Below, piece after piece: positions 25,776 to 34,953 of a stretch of 64,000 bases of DNA (the first letter of the stretch is position 1; each line of letters begins with the position of its first letter). The stretch covers positions 62,001 to 126,000 of the forward strand of contig MEFP01000007.1 of NCBI GenBank assembly GCA_001725155.1. Reading direction: 5' to 3'. The notes under the pieces were generated by a model. The model saw only the letters and a list, made by a program, of their open reading frames with translations, made no database searches and had not been told where the DNA came from. The DNA comes from Lysobacteraceae bacterium SCN 69-320. Lineage in GTDB: Bacteria > Pseudomonadota > Gammaproteobacteria > Xanthomonadales > Rhodanobacteraceae. The translations under genes were made by a program, and so were the position numbers.

Positions 25776-26408
25776 ATGTTTTCTCTGCAGACCATCTTCG
25801 GCAAGGGCGACAAGTTCTACGGACTGCTGGAGGCCAGCGCCGCGGCCGCCCATCGCAGCGCCTCGGCCCTGACCGAGTTTCTCGCCAAGGACGGCAGCGT
25901 CGCGGCCAAGTCGCTGGAGGAATTCCGCCTCGCGCGCCAGCGCGAGAAGAAGCTCGCCGCCGAAATCAGCGAGGCGCTGGTCAACACCTTCGTGACCGCG
26001 CTCGAACGCGAGGACATCGAAGCCCTGTCCGGCGCGCTGTACAAGATTCCCAAGGTCATCGAGAAATTCGCCGAGCGCTATTCGCTGATCGGCGATCGCC
26101 TCGGCGACGACGATTTCGCCTCCCGCGCGCGCATGCTCGAAAAGGCCTGCGAGGTGCTCGAGCAGATGGTCAGCCAGCTGCGCGCGATGAAGCTCGAGCC
26201 GATGAAGGAGCTCAACGACCAGCTGCAGGCAATCGAGAACGAGGCCGACCGCCTGATCCTCGAACTGTTCCGCGACATGTACCGCAACGAGAACGATCCG
26301 GTGCGCTTCCTGCTGCGCAAGGATCTGTTCGAGATCCTCGAAAAGGCCATCGACCGCTGCCGCGACGCCGGCAACGTGGTCTACGCGATCGTGCTGAAGA
26401 ACTCCTGA
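25776..26408 (+). CDS. DUF47 (TIGR00153) PhoU-like protein
   Basis: A 210-residue all-helical protein of the DUF47 family, related to PhoU, with FGKGDKFYGLLEASAAAAH at the start and repeated helix motifs (EKFAERYSLIGDRL, ALENEAD-like AIENEADRLILELF). Such proteins pair with PiT transporters and are thought to modulate phosphate uptake. The next gene is PiT, 10 bases downstream. ATG at 25776 is preferred; upstream codons are not helical or conserved-looking. Confidence 0.9.
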   Translation: MFSLQTIFGKGDKFYGLLEASAAAAHRSASALTEFLAKDGSVAAKSLEEFRLARQREKKLAAEISEALVNTFVTALEREDIEALSGALYKIPKVIEKFAERYSLIGDRLGDDDFASRARMLEKACEVLEQMVSQLRAMKLEPMKELNDQLQAIENEADRLILELFRDMYRNENDPVRFLLRKDLFEILEKAIDRCRDAGNVVYAIVLKNS

Positions 26409-26418
26409 GGCGCGCGCC

Positions 26419-27552
26419 GTGGAACTGACCCTGGTCTTCAGCGTGATCGTGATCGCGCTCGTGTTCGAATACATCAACGGCTTCCACGACACGGCCAACT
26501 CGATCGCCACCGTCGTCGCGACCAAGGTGCTGAGTCCGGGCCAGGCCGTCATGCTCGCTGCCGGCATGAACCTGATCGGCGCGCTCTGGGGCACGGCCGT
26601 GGCCAAGACCATCGCCTCGGGACTGATCGACACCGGCGTCATCAACGTGACCTCGATGGTGCTGATCTGCGCACTGGCCGGCGGCGTGATCTGGAACCTG
26701 ATCACCTGGTGGTGGGGCCTGCCGTCCTCGTCCTCGCACGCGCTGGTCGGCGGCCTCTGCGGCGCCGCATTCGCCGCGGCCGGCGACAACTGGCACGCCA
26801 TCATCTGGAACATCCCGGGCGGCGAGCACTGGTGGCACGGCAAGGGCCTGCTGCCCAAGGTCGTCATACCGATGGTGCTGTCGCCATTGGCCGGCTTCAT
26901 CCTCGGCATGCTGATCATGGGCGCGCTGTTCGCGCTGTTCTCGTTCCTCGCCGACCGCAAGGGTGTGCTGCAGAAGATAGGCCGGCCACGCTTCGCCAAT
27001 GCACTGTTCGGCAAGCTGCAGATCCTTTCGGCCAGCGCGATGGGCTGGGCACACGGCTCCAACGATGCGCAGAAGACCATGGGCATAATCGCTCTGGCGC
27101 TGGCCTCCGCCGGCGTCGCCGGTCAGCTCGACGGGCTGCCGCAATGGCTGCATTTCCTGCGCCTGGACGGCGATCCGAAGAATCTGGAGATCCCGCTCTG
27201 GATCAAGCTGAGCTGCGCGATCGTGATGGCCGCGGGCACCGCCGCCGGCGGCTGGCGCATCATCAAGACGCTGGGCCACAAGATGGTCAAGCTGCATCCG
27301 GTGCACGGTTTCGCCGCGGAAACCGCTTCGGCGACGATGATTCTCAGCGCCTCCAGTCTCGGCATCCCGGTGTCGACCACGCACAACATCTCCGCCGCGA
27401 TCATGGGCGTGGGCACGGCCAAGCGCCTGAACGCGATCAAGTGGACGATCGTGGAACGCATGATCTGGGCCTGGATACTGACCCTGCCGATCGCCGCGGG
27501 ACTGGCGTATCTGCTCGTCAAGGCGGCGCATCTCGTGGGCTTGCCGATCTGA
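26419..27552 (+). CDS. pit: PiT-family inorganic phosphate transporter
   Basis: A 377-residue low-affinity phosphate symporter. The two PiT signature sites are NGFHDTANSIATVVATKVL near the N-terminus and WAHGSNDAQKTMG in the second half. SSSSHALVGG and STTHNISAAI are the internal repeats of the duplicated fold. It is cotranscribed with the DUF47 gene. Confidence 0.94.
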   Translation: MELTLVFSVIVIALVFEYINGFHDTANSIATVVATKVLSPGQAVMLAAGMNLIGALWGTAVAKTIASGLIDTGVINVTSMVLICALAGGVIWNLITWWWGLPSSSSHALVGGLCGAAFAAAGDNWHAIIWNIPGGEHWWHGKGLLPKVVIPMVLSPLAGFILGMLIMGALFALFSFLADRKGVLQKIGRPRFANALFGKLQILSASAMGWAHGSNDAQKTMGIIALALASAGVAGQLDGLPQWLHFLRLDGDPKNLEIPLWIKLSCAIVMAAGTAAGGWRIIKTLGHKMVKLHPVHGFAAETASATMILSASSLGIPVSTTHNISAAIMGVGTAKRLNAIKWTIVERMIWAWILTLPIAAGLAYLLVKAAHLVGLPI

Positions 27553-27688
27553 TTGGCGGCGGCGCCGCGTCGCGCCGCTGCCATTGACAGGCCTCCGCGC
27601 CGCGCCCAGCATGCCAGCGTCGGCTGTCGCAAAGGCAACAATGCGGCGTATCGCCGCAGCGTCGTGCCATCGGCGACCGGGGGCGGGA

Positions 27689-28942
27689 ATGATCGAGCGC
27701 GAAGCAGTCTTCATCAGCCATGCCGAAGGCGACCGCGCGTTCGCCGGCGATCTGTGTGCGCTGCTGGAGAGAGAAGGAAGGCGCTGCTGGATCGCCCCGC
27801 GAGACATCGCGCCGGGTACCCAGTACGGTGCGGCGATCATGGCCGCGATCCAGGCCAGCGGCGCCATGCTCGTCGTGCTGTCGCAGGCCGCAAACGCCTC
27901 GCGCTTCGTCGCGCGCGAGGTCGAGCGAGCTGCGAGCCTGGGCCGGCGCCTGCTCGTGGTGCGTGCCGAGGAGGTGCTGCCGGGCCCGGATCTCGCGCTG
28001 TTTCTTTCCGACACGCAATGGATAGATGCTTTCGCGCTCGACGAGGCTGCGTTGCGGCAGCGCCTGTTGCAGGGACTGGAAAGCGCCGTCACTGCACCGT
28101 CGCCGCATCGCCCGCGCCGACGCAGCGGCACGGTCATTGCGCTAGCGGCGGCCGCGATCGTGATCGGACTGGTCTTCTGGTTCTGGCCGCGGCGGTCGCC
28201 GCCGGCGGCCACGCCGCAGGACTTCGCACGGCAGTTCTTCGCGCTGCAGGACGCCGGTCGTGATGAAGCGCTGATGGGTCTGTTTTCCGAGCGCAGTCGC
28301 GCGCAGCTGAACTCGCAGCAATGGCAGGCCAGTTTTGCCGCGGTGCGGGCGCAGACCGCCAACGTCTCGCGCGAGCGGCGTTTCATCGGCGAGCTGCATT
28401 GGAATGCGCGGGCAACCAACTATCAGGATGCCGGCGCCGTCAGCGTGCTGACCGAACGTGCGTTCGGCGAACTGGCCGTCTGCGAGGTGCTGGGCCTGCG
28501 TCCGGCAGCGGGTGGCTGGCAGGCGGAGAGCTACATCTTCTGGCCGTCGCAGCGAGGCCCCTGTCTGGGCGAGGCGGATCTGCAGGCGCCCGGCCGCCGC
28601 GCGCGCGAGCTCGCAGCACGGATTGCCGCGAACACGCTGGATCGCGAAGCCGACATCGCCGCTGCGCTGCAGCCGCTGTCCCGGGATGGCAGCTGGACGG
28701 CGCTGCTGCAGACCACGCGCACGCGCCTGCCGGTCGCCGGCGCCAGCGATGTGCTGGTGGTGCTGCCGGGCGGCTATCTCCCGCTGCCCGGCGGCGTGCC
28801 GATTCCAGGGCGCTACGCGCTCGTGCGCCTGGCTGCCGACGGCCCTCAGGGCAATAACAATCTCGATCTGACCCTGCAGCTCGACGCGGACGGTGTCTGG
28901 CGTCTGGCTGCGCCGCCGATGCTCTATCCGCTGTCCCGCTGA
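27689..28942 (+). CDS. TIR-domain protein with transmembrane segment and C-terminal domain
   Basis: A 417-residue protein. Residues 5-125 form a TIR_2 domain: AVFISHAEGDRAFAGDL, CWIAPRDIAPGTQYGAAI and SRFVAREVERA; E77 in the last motif is the expected NADase Glu. One membrane helix spans about 148-167 between basic residues, and about 250 residues follow outside, starting TPQDFARQFFALQDAG and RERRFIGELHW, faintly like DUF4019. The TIR should be cytoplasmic and the C-terminal part periplasmic, like a sensor. No toxin, nuclease or other defence gene adjoins it, so an anti-phage role is speculative. ATG at 27689 places the TIR at the N-terminus. Confidence 0.8.
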   Translation: MIEREAVFISHAEGDRAFAGDLCALLEREGRRCWIAPRDIAPGTQYGAAIMAAIQASGAMLVVLSQAANASRFVAREVERAASLGRRLLVVRAEEVLPGPDLALFLSDTQWIDAFALDEAALRQRLLQGLESAVTAPSPHRPRRRSGTVIALAAAAIVIGLVFWFWPRRSPPAATPQDFARQFFALQDAGRDEALMGLFSERSRAQLNSQQWQASFAAVRAQTANVSRERRFIGELHWNARATNYQDAGAVSVLTERAFGELAVCEVLGLRPAAGGWQAESYIFWPSQRGPCLGEADLQAPGRRARELAARIAANTLDREADIAAALQPLSRDGSWTALLQTTRTRLPVAGASDVLVVLPGGYLPLPGGVPIPGRYALVRLAADGPQGNNNLDLTLQLDADGVWRLAAPPMLYPLSR

Positions 28943-28956
28943 GCGCAGACGGCGTG

Positions 28957-29622
28957 CTAGCCGTCGAATTCGGCGATCGCTTTCTGTCCGGCGACGCGCC
29001 CGTCGTCCAGCAGCACGACCTCCTCGGCCAGCGCACGTACTTCGTCGGGCTGGTGGCTGACCAGCAGGGTCGGCAGCGCGATCTCGTCGCGCAGCCGGCG
29101 CAGATAGGCCAGTACCTGGCTGCGCGCCTCGCGGTGCAGGCCGACCAGTGGTTCGTCCAGCAGCAGTGCGCGCGGCCGGCTCAGCAGCGCGCGGCCTATG
29201 GCGACGCGGCGCGCTTCGCCGCCGGACAGGGTCGCCGGCCAGCGTGCCAGCAATTCGGTCAGGCCGAGCAGCTCCACGACGTCGGCCAGGCCCAGTGCCG
29301 GGGCCGTGGAAGACTTGCCATATTGTCCATAAAGCAAATTGTCGCGAACGCGCAGATGCGGAAACAGGCGTCCGTCCTGGAACACCAGGCCGAGACCGCG
29401 CCGCGCCGCGGCGAGGTTGATGCCGGCCGCGCTGTCGAACAGCAGCTCGCCGTGCAGGCGTATGCGGCCCGCGTCGGGCCGGCGCAGGCCGGCGACCGCG
29501 AGCAGCAGGCTGGTCTTGCCGCAGCCCGACGGGCCGAACAGCGCGAGATTGCGCGCCGGCGAGGTGAACGCGACGGCGAGATCGAAGTCGCGCGGCTTCC
29601 AGCGTACGTCGAGCTCGATCAT
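28957..29622 (-). CDS. modC: Molybdate ABC transporter ATP-binding protein, short form
   Basis: A 221-residue ATPase: Walker A GPSGCGKTS, signature LSGGEARRVAIGRAL, Walker B ALLLDEPL and switch His in LLVSHQPDEV. It overlaps modB by 4 bases. Standard ModC is about 350 residues with a C-terminal molybdate-binding Mop/TOBE domain; this one ends right after the ATPase domain and lacks it. Confidence 0.9.
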   Translation of the reverse strand: MIELDVRWKPRDFDLAVAFTSPARNLALFGPSGCGKTSLLLAVAGLRRPDAGRIRLHGELLFDSAAGINLAAARRGLGLVFQDGRLFPHLRVRDNLLYGQYGKSSTAPALGLADVVELLGLTELLARWPATLSGGEARRVAIGRALLSRPRALLLDEPLVGLHREARSQVLAYLRRLRDEIALPTLLVSHQPDEVRALAEEVVLLDDGRVAGQKAIAEFDG

Positions 29623-30302
29623 GCGGCCTCCGCGCCGGCACCGCGCCGGGCGAGCAGCGCCGCGAGCAGCGAGGCGGCGGTGCCGACCAGCAGCGCAAGC
29701 CAGACCAGACGGCCGAGGCTCGCCTCGCCGCCGGGCTGGTTGAGGAGCTCCCAGATCGCGATCGACAGGGTGCGCGTCTCGCCGGGAATGCTGCCGACGA
29801 AGCTGATCGTCGCGCCGAACTCGCCGAACGCGCGTGCGAACGCGAGCACGCAACCGGCCAGCACGCTGCGCAGCGACAGCGGCAAGGTCACGCTCGTGAA
29901 GCGGCGCCACGGGCCGGCGCCCAGCGATTCGGCCGCGGCTTCCAGGCGCCGGTCCACGCCGTCGAAGCCGGCGCGTATCGAGATGACCAGCAGCGGAAAG
30001 CTCATGACCATCGCCGCGAGCACGGCGCCGCTCCAGTGGAAGGCGAACTGCAGGCCCAGCGGTGCGAGCCAGGCGCCGATCGCCCCCTTGTTCCCGAACA
30101 GCTGCAGCAGCGCAAAACCGGTGACCACCGGCGGCAGTACCAGCGGCAGGTTGAGCAGGGCTTCCAGCACGCTCTTGCCCGGAAAGCGCAGCCGCGACAG
30201 CGCCAGGCCCAGCGCCAGCGCGAACGGCAGCGCAACGACGATGGACAGCAGCGCGACCTTGAGACTGATCGCGAGCGCCGTGACTTCGGCGGCCGTCAGC
30301 AC
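29619..30302 (-). CDS. modB: Molybdate ABC transporter permease
   Basis: A 227-residue permease with about five transmembrane helices. The EAA loop is AAAESLGAGPWRRFTSVTLPL, the coupling helix for ModC, and FARAFGEFGATISFVG is characteristic of ModB. It lies 6 bases after modA. Confidence 0.94.
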   Translation of the reverse strand: MLTAAEVTALAISLKVALLSIVVALPFALALGLALSRLRFPGKSVLEALLNLPLVLPPVVTGFALLQLFGNKGAIGAWLAPLGLQFAFHWSGAVLAAMVMSFPLLVISIRAGFDGVDRRLEAAAESLGAGPWRRFTSVTLPLSLRSVLAGCVLAFARAFGEFGATISFVGSIPGETRTLSIAIWELLNQPGGEASLGRLVWLALLVGTAASLLAALLARRGAGAEAA

Positions 30303-30308
30303 CGCGTG

Positions 30309-31076
30309 TCAGTCCGCCGCGGCAGCGCGGAAACCCCAGCGCTGCAGCACGGCCAGGGCGGGGCCGCTGCGCAGCAGCGCGAGGAACTGCCGCGCGGCGT
30401 CGCCGTCGTGCTGCTTCAGCGCGGCAGCCGGATAGACGATGGGCGGATGGCTGTCGCCGGGAAACGCCACGACCACGCGGACCTGGGGCTCGGACACCGC
30501 GTCGGAGCGATAGACCGCGGCCAGCGGCACTTCGCCGCGCGCGGCCAGCGCCAGCGCTGCGCGCACGTTCTCGGTCGCGACGTAGCGCGTCTCGACCTGC
30601 GACCACAGGCCCAGCTGCTCGAACGCGGCCTTGGCGTACTTGCCGGCCGGCACGCTGCCGGGTTCGGCCAGTGCGATGCGGCCGTCGCCGAGTGCGCCGC
30701 GCAGATCGGTGTTGCGGTCCAGGTTAAGTTGCAAGGTCGACGCGGCCGGCGCGACCAGCACGAGTTCGTTGCGTGCGAGCACGAAGCGCGTGGCGGTCGC
30801 GACGTGCTCGCGCTGCTGCAGCCAGTCCATCCACTCCAGGTCGGCGCTGACGAATACGTCCGCCGGCGCGCCGGCGTCGATCTGGCGTGCGAGCGCCGAG
30901 CTTGCGGCATAGCTGGTCTTGATCCCGGCGATGGCCCTGGCTTCGGGCAGCGCGACGATCTCGTCCAGGGCCGGCTTGAGGCTGGCCGCGGCGAATACCA
31001 GCAACTCTGCCGCACGCGCCGGCACCGTCGCGGTGAACAGGAACAGCAACAGGCCGAACAGGCGCGACAGGGGCAT
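30309..31076 (-). CDS. modA: Molybdate-binding periplasmic protein
   Basis: A 255-residue binding protein with a signal peptide (FGLLLFLFTATVPARA) and the ModA motifs LLVFAAASLKPAL, YAASSALARQIDAGAPADVFVSAD and GDGRIALAEPGSVPAGKYA. It heads the modABC operon and lies 78 bases behind the AraC-type gene on the same strand, so that gene could be cotranscribed. Confidence 0.94.
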   Translation of the reverse strand: MPLSRLFGLLLFLFTATVPARAAELLVFAAASLKPALDEIVALPEARAIAGIKTSYAASSALARQIDAGAPADVFVSADLEWMDWLQQREHVATATRFVLARNELVLVAPAASTLQLNLDRNTDLRGALGDGRIALAEPGSVPAGKYAKAAFEQLGLWSQVETRYVATENVRAALALAARGEVPLAAVYRSDAVSEPQVRVVVAFPGDSHPPIVYPAAALKQHDGDAARQFLALLRSGPALAVLQRWGFRAAAAD

Positions 31077-31154
31077 GGCGGCGTTCTCGTCAGGAGCGCC
31101 GCAGTGTAGCCCGAGATACCGCGCCGCCGGTCGGCGTGCGGGCGGCGGTCGGAA

Positions 31155-31916
31155 TCAGTCCTCCGTTCCCGGTCGCATGAGCTGGCGATACTGCCGCGGC
31201 GCGAAGCCGGTGACCTGACGGAACTGGCGCGACAGTGCGCTCTGGTCGGAGAACCCCGCGTGCTGGGCGATCTCGGCGATCGGCAGCGCCGTGGAGGCGA
31301 GCAGCCGCGCCGCATGGTCGATGCGCGCCTTGATCAGATACTGGCCCGCCGACAGGTGGAAGATCTTCTTCATGCGCCGCTCGAACTGCGCCTGCGACAG
31401 CCCGGCGCGGCGCGCGAGGTCTTCCATGCGCAGCGGCTGGTCGTAGTGCTCGAGCATGTAGTCGACGGTCTCGGCGAAGCCCGTGTCGATGAGGCCGGCG
31501 CGACTCGGCTCGATCAGATCCTTGGAGATGCAGGCCAGGCCGACCACGCGGCCCTGGGCGTCATACAGCGGCTCCTTCGTCGTCAGGCACCAGCCGGCGC
31601 TGCCGTCGCGATAGACCGTGAGGTCGAGGTTGTCGATGATCGGCCGGCCGGTATTGAACAGGCGCTCGTCCTGGCGCGCGTAGCGTTCGGCCATCGGCCG
31701 CGGAAACAGATCGAAGGCGGTCTTGCCGATCGCGTCCTGCTTGCGCTTCAGTCCGCAGCGTACGACCGATGCCTCGCTGATCGAGACGTAGCGGCCCTGC
31801 TTGTCCTTGATCGAGAAGACGATGTCGGGCAGCCGGTCGAACAGCGTTTCCACGTACCACGGCGTAGCGACACGGGCCATGAAGGCTTCGCGCCAACGTG
31901 CAAGTTCATTGTTCAT
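31155..31916 (-). CDS. PAS-AraC family transcriptional regulator
   Basis: A 253-residue regulator. Residues 20-130 form a PAS fold (LPDIVFSIKDKQGRYVSISEA, FDLFPRPMAERY, VGLACISKDL), and residues 140-245 the AraC double helix-turn-helix (LRMEDLARRAGLSQAQFERRMK and LPIAEIAQHAGFSDQSALSRQFRQVTG). It is divergent from the collagenase and near the hydroxyproline genes, so it is the likely regulator of that island. ATG at 31916 is chosen over an upstream start because the gap then holds the divergent promoters. Confidence 0.88.
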   Translation of the reverse strand: MNNELARWREAFMARVATPWYVETLFDRLPDIVFSIKDKQGRYVSISEASVVRCGLKRKQDAIGKTAFDLFPRPMAERYARQDERLFNTGRPIIDNLDLTVYRDGSAGWCLTTKEPLYDAQGRVVGLACISKDLIEPSRAGLIDTGFAETVDYMLEHYDQPLRMEDLARRAGLSQAQFERRMKKIFHLSAGQYLIKARIDHAARLLASTALPIAEIAQHAGFSDQSALSRQFRQVTGFAPRQYRQLMRPGTED

Positions 31917-31975
31917 GCGTCCCCCTGCGTTGCGCACAACGACGGCAATCGTAGTTCGTTGCGCGAACTTACTGG

Positions 31976-31987
31976 TTTGTGCGGATT
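31976..31987 (+). promoter_or_regulatory. Possible regulator site upstream of collagenase
   Basis: TTTGTGCGGATT in the araC-collagenase gap matches TTTGTGCGATT at 34857-34867 and TTTGTGCTCGA at 34815-34825 upstream of the epimerase gene. Shared sites at both promoters would suit the AraC-type regulator. Only by-eye similarity supports this. Confidence 0.3.
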
Positions 31988-32153
31988 GTTACGCTCGTGT
32001 GCGCGTATACGGCTAGACCATGGTCGTAGCCGAAACCTAGCATCCTGACCAGCAGGAGTCAGGTGGAGGCGAACGCGTTGCAGCGCGTCCGCCTCCGGAA
32101 CACCGGGCTCGTGCGTAAGTTGTCCACACAAGACGATGTTCGGGGAGAAAACA

Positions 32154-34490
32154 ATGTATTCGTTTGATCGGCTTTTGCAAGCCGGCATGGGGCTGGCTGC
32201 GTGCCTGTTCCTGGCCGCCACGCCGTTGGACGCCAGCGCGCGTCCGCAGGACCCGTTGCCCGGCCCGACGGCCGCCGTCGCGGCCGCGCGCGATGCGGCG
32301 CCGCATATCCAGATCCAGCCCACGACCTGGGACCGCCGCGCGCCGCTGCCGTCGAGCCGCGAGCATCTGTTCCGTTCCTACGATGCGCCGGCGGAACGGC
32401 CGCAAGCGGTCAACGCCTGCAACATCGCCGGCTTCGCCAGCGCCAGCGGCACGGCCCTGGTGGCGGCGGTGCGCGCCGCGGACGCGTCCTGCTTCTACAG
32501 CGGCGGCCTGTTCGACGTGACCGGCACGACGGCCGGGCAGATCTTCGCCGAAAGCAAGATGGTCACGATCGCCAATGCGATGCAGGCCGATGCGGCGACC
32601 TATCCCGGTGACAACAGCAACCACATGTACGAGCTCGTGCTGTTCCTGCGCGCGGGCCTCTACGTGCAGTACTACAACTCGGCCGCGGTCGGCAGCTACG
32701 GCACGGCGTTCACCACCGCGATCCGTCCGGCGCTGAACGCGTTCGTCGCCAACAGCCACTTCCAGGACGTCAACGACGCCCACGGCAAGGTGCTGTCCGA
32801 ATTCGTCATCCTGATCGACAGCGCCGGCGAGAACGCCTCGCAGCTCGATACGGTGCGCGGCATTCTCGACCGCTACGGTCCGGGCTGGGCCAACTCGTCG
32901 TACATGAAGTCGGCGACCAACAACGTGTTCACCGTCCTGTTCCGCGGTCACTACGACCCGGCGTTCCAGGCGCTCGTGCAGGGCAGCGGCAGCGGTGTGC
33001 TCGACACCCTGGTGAACTTCATCAACAACAACCGCGCGGCCGACGTCGGCAGCAATCGCGAATACATGCTGCAGAACGCCGCCGGCGAGCTCGGCCGCTT
33101 CACGCAGTACACCGGCACGACCTTCCACAACCTGGTTCATCCCAAGGCCAAGTCGATTCTCGACCAGTTCACGATCGGCGGCGCCGGCGGCGGCATCTAC
33201 GTGCGCATCGCCAGCGTCGTCGACTACTACGATCATGCGCATTGCTCGTACTACGGGCTCTGCACCTTCGCCCAGGATCTCGAGGCGCAGGTGCTGCCGG
33301 CGGCCAATGCGCGCGACTGCAGCTCGACCCTGCGCGTGCGCAGCCAGTCGCTGACGTCGACCCAGCTCGACCAGGTCTGCAGCATAGTCGGTGCGGAAGA
33401 GGGCTATTTCCACACCCAGTCGCAGACCAACAACACGCCGGTGCCGAACGATTTCAACACCAGGCTCGAGATGGTGATCTTCCATTCGAGCACCGACTAC
33501 GAAACCTATTCGGGCATCATCTTCGGCAACGACACCAACAACGGCGGCATCTATCTCGAAGGCGATCCGTCCAATCCGGCCAACCAGGCGCGCTTCCTCG
33601 CCTATGAAGCGGAATGGCTGCGGCCGAGCTTCGAGGTCTGGAACCTGACCCACGAATACATCCACTACCTCGACGGCCGCTTCAACTGGTACGGCGGTTT
33701 CGGCGCGCTGCCGATGGACGCACCGTACTCGGCGATCTGGTACATCGAAGGCTTCGCCGAATACATCTCGTATTCCTACCGCAACCTGCGCTACGCCTCG
33801 GCCGTCACCGAAGCCGGCAATCCCGACAAGTTCACCCTGGCGCAGCTGTTCGACACCGAATACAGCACCGACTACGCGCGCACCTACCAGTGGGGCTATC
33901 TCGCGACGCGCTTCATGTTCGAGCGTCATCGCGACCAGATCACCAGCCTCTACGCGATCTCGCGGCCGGGCAACTACAGCCCGGGCTATGCGAACTGGGT
34001 GGATCCGATCCGCACGAGCTACAACACCGAGTTCCGCACCTGGGTCGCCTGCTTCGCCGCGCATGACGGCGACACCACGATCTGCAACGGCGGCCAGCCC
34101 GACCTGATCTTCGCCGACAATTTCGGCAATGGCCCGGTCGTGGTGCCGGAATGCACCGACGCCGACGCCGGCCGACTCGGCAACGGCTGCAAGCGCAGCA
34201 ACCTGTCGGCCGCCACGCCGCAGGCGCGGGTCTACCTGACCATCCTCGTTCCGGCCGGTGCCACCAACCTCACCTTCCGCATGAGCGGCGGCACCGGCGA
34301 TGCGGACATCTATCACCGCGGCGGCGGCTGGCCGACCGAATCCGTCTACGACAACGCGCCGCAACTGGTCGGCAACGAGGAAACCGTGACCGTGCCGGCG
34401 CCGGCCCAGGGCTGGCATTACCTCATGCTCAAGCCGCACACCAGCTCCAGCACCTTCAGCGGCGTGGAGGTGTCGGCGTCCTGGCAGTGA
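32154..34490 (+). CDS. Secreted M9-family collagenase
   Basis: A 778-residue secreted metalloprotease. It has a signal peptide (GMGLAACLFLAATPLDASA), an M9 N-terminal all-helical activator region (NHMYELVLFLRAGLYVQYYN), and the catalytic gluzincin motif HEYIH at residues 500-504 in NLTHEYIHYLDGRFNWYGGF, with the downstream Glu ligand at about E536 in GFAEYIS. The C-terminal ~110 residues are a PPC domain (VYLTILVPAGATNLTFRMSGG). PDLIFADNFG precedes it. It should cleave triple-helical collagen. ATG at 32154 has GGGGAG 8 bases upstream. Neighbouring genes catabolise hydroxyproline, the signature residue of collagen. Confidence 0.9.
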   Translation: MYSFDRLLQAGMGLAACLFLAATPLDASARPQDPLPGPTAAVAAARDAAPHIQIQPTTWDRRAPLPSSREHLFRSYDAPAERPQAVNACNIAGFASASGTALVAAVRAADASCFYSGGLFDVTGTTAGQIFAESKMVTIANAMQADAATYPGDNSNHMYELVLFLRAGLYVQYYNSAAVGSYGTAFTTAIRPALNAFVANSHFQDVNDAHGKVLSEFVILIDSAGENASQLDTVRGILDRYGPGWANSSYMKSATNNVFTVLFRGHYDPAFQALVQGSGSGVLDTLVNFINNNRAADVGSNREYMLQNAAGELGRFTQYTGTTFHNLVHPKAKSILDQFTIGGAGGGIYVRIASVVDYYDHAHCSYYGLCTFAQDLEAQVLPAANARDCSSTLRVRSQSLTSTQLDQVCSIVGAEEGYFHTQSQTNNTPVPNDFNTRLEMVIFHSSTDYETYSGIIFGNDTNNGGIYLEGDPSNPANQARFLAYEAEWLRPSFEVWNLTHEYIHYLDGRFNWYGGFGALPMDAPYSAIWYIEGFAEYISYSYRNLRYASAVTEAGNPDKFTLAQLFDTEYSTDYARTYQWGYLATRFMFERHRDQITSLYAISRPGNYSPGYANWVDPIRTSYNTEFRTWVACFAAHDGDTTICNGGQPDLIFADNFGNGPVVVPECTDADAGRLGNGCKRSNLSAATPQARVYLTILVPAGATNLTFRMSGGTGDADIYHRGGGWPTESVYDNAPQLVGNEETVTVPAPAQGWHYLMLKPHTSSSTFSGVEVSASWQ

Positions 34491-34519
34491 CGCCGCACAT
34501 CGCCGGCTTCTGACGGCAG

Positions 34520-34550
34520 CCGCGGCCAGGGATGGCCGCGGTTTTTTTTT
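34520..34550 (+). terminator. Terminator after collagenase
   Basis: A 9-bp stem at 34520-34528 pairs with 34533-34541 around GGGA and is followed by nine T. It ends the collagenase transcript, so the hydroxyproline genes need their own promoter. Confidence 0.92.
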
Positions 34551-34953
34551 CGGACTGCGGCAAAGCGACCGAGAGGGGCGCGGCGTCGGTTGGCGCGACC
34601 GGGAAAGCGGCCGGTGCGGGAAACACCTGGAAGTCCTTCGCGGCGTCGGGACGTTCGCGAAGTGGAGGCGGCGCCGGAATCGGCTGCCGCGCAGGGGCAA
34701 TCGCGCCGCAGCGGTCGCTGTGCGAAACGCAGCATGCGCTTTGCGGCAAATGCCAAATTTGCGGTGGAAGCGCCGCAAACCCCAGCGGAATGCCGGCGGC
34801 GGCACAAGCCGGCATTTGTGCTCGACTTTGGTCTAAGCAAAAGCCCGCCAACGATTTTTGTGCGATTCGTCGCATGGCGGCAGCGTGAAGCGCCAATCCG
34901 CTGCGTCGCGGCTTGGATAGCATTTCGCGACTTTCCACGGCGTTTTTCCCCGC
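34551..34953. promoter_or_regulatory. Intergenic control region upstream of hydroxyproline operon
   Basis: Roughly 400 bases with no gene. It is less GC-rich than the surroundings between 34740 and 34870. It holds an inverted repeat TTTGCGGC (34740-34747) with GCCGCAAA (34772-34779), and two TTTGTGC sequences at 34815 and 34857, exactly 42 bases (four helical turns) apart. Such spacing fits binding of an AraC-type protein on one DNA face. Function is inferred. Confidence 0.4.

Noticed and set aside
27689-28942. TIR gene as an anti-phage defence system
   Set aside because: No sensor, sirtuin, nuclease or other defence partner adjoins; phosphate and molybdate transport genes flank it.
32037-34805. 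922-codon open frame on the minus strand opposite the collagenase
   Set aside because: Shadow frame; the plus strand encodes a clear M9 protease with ribosome site and terminator.
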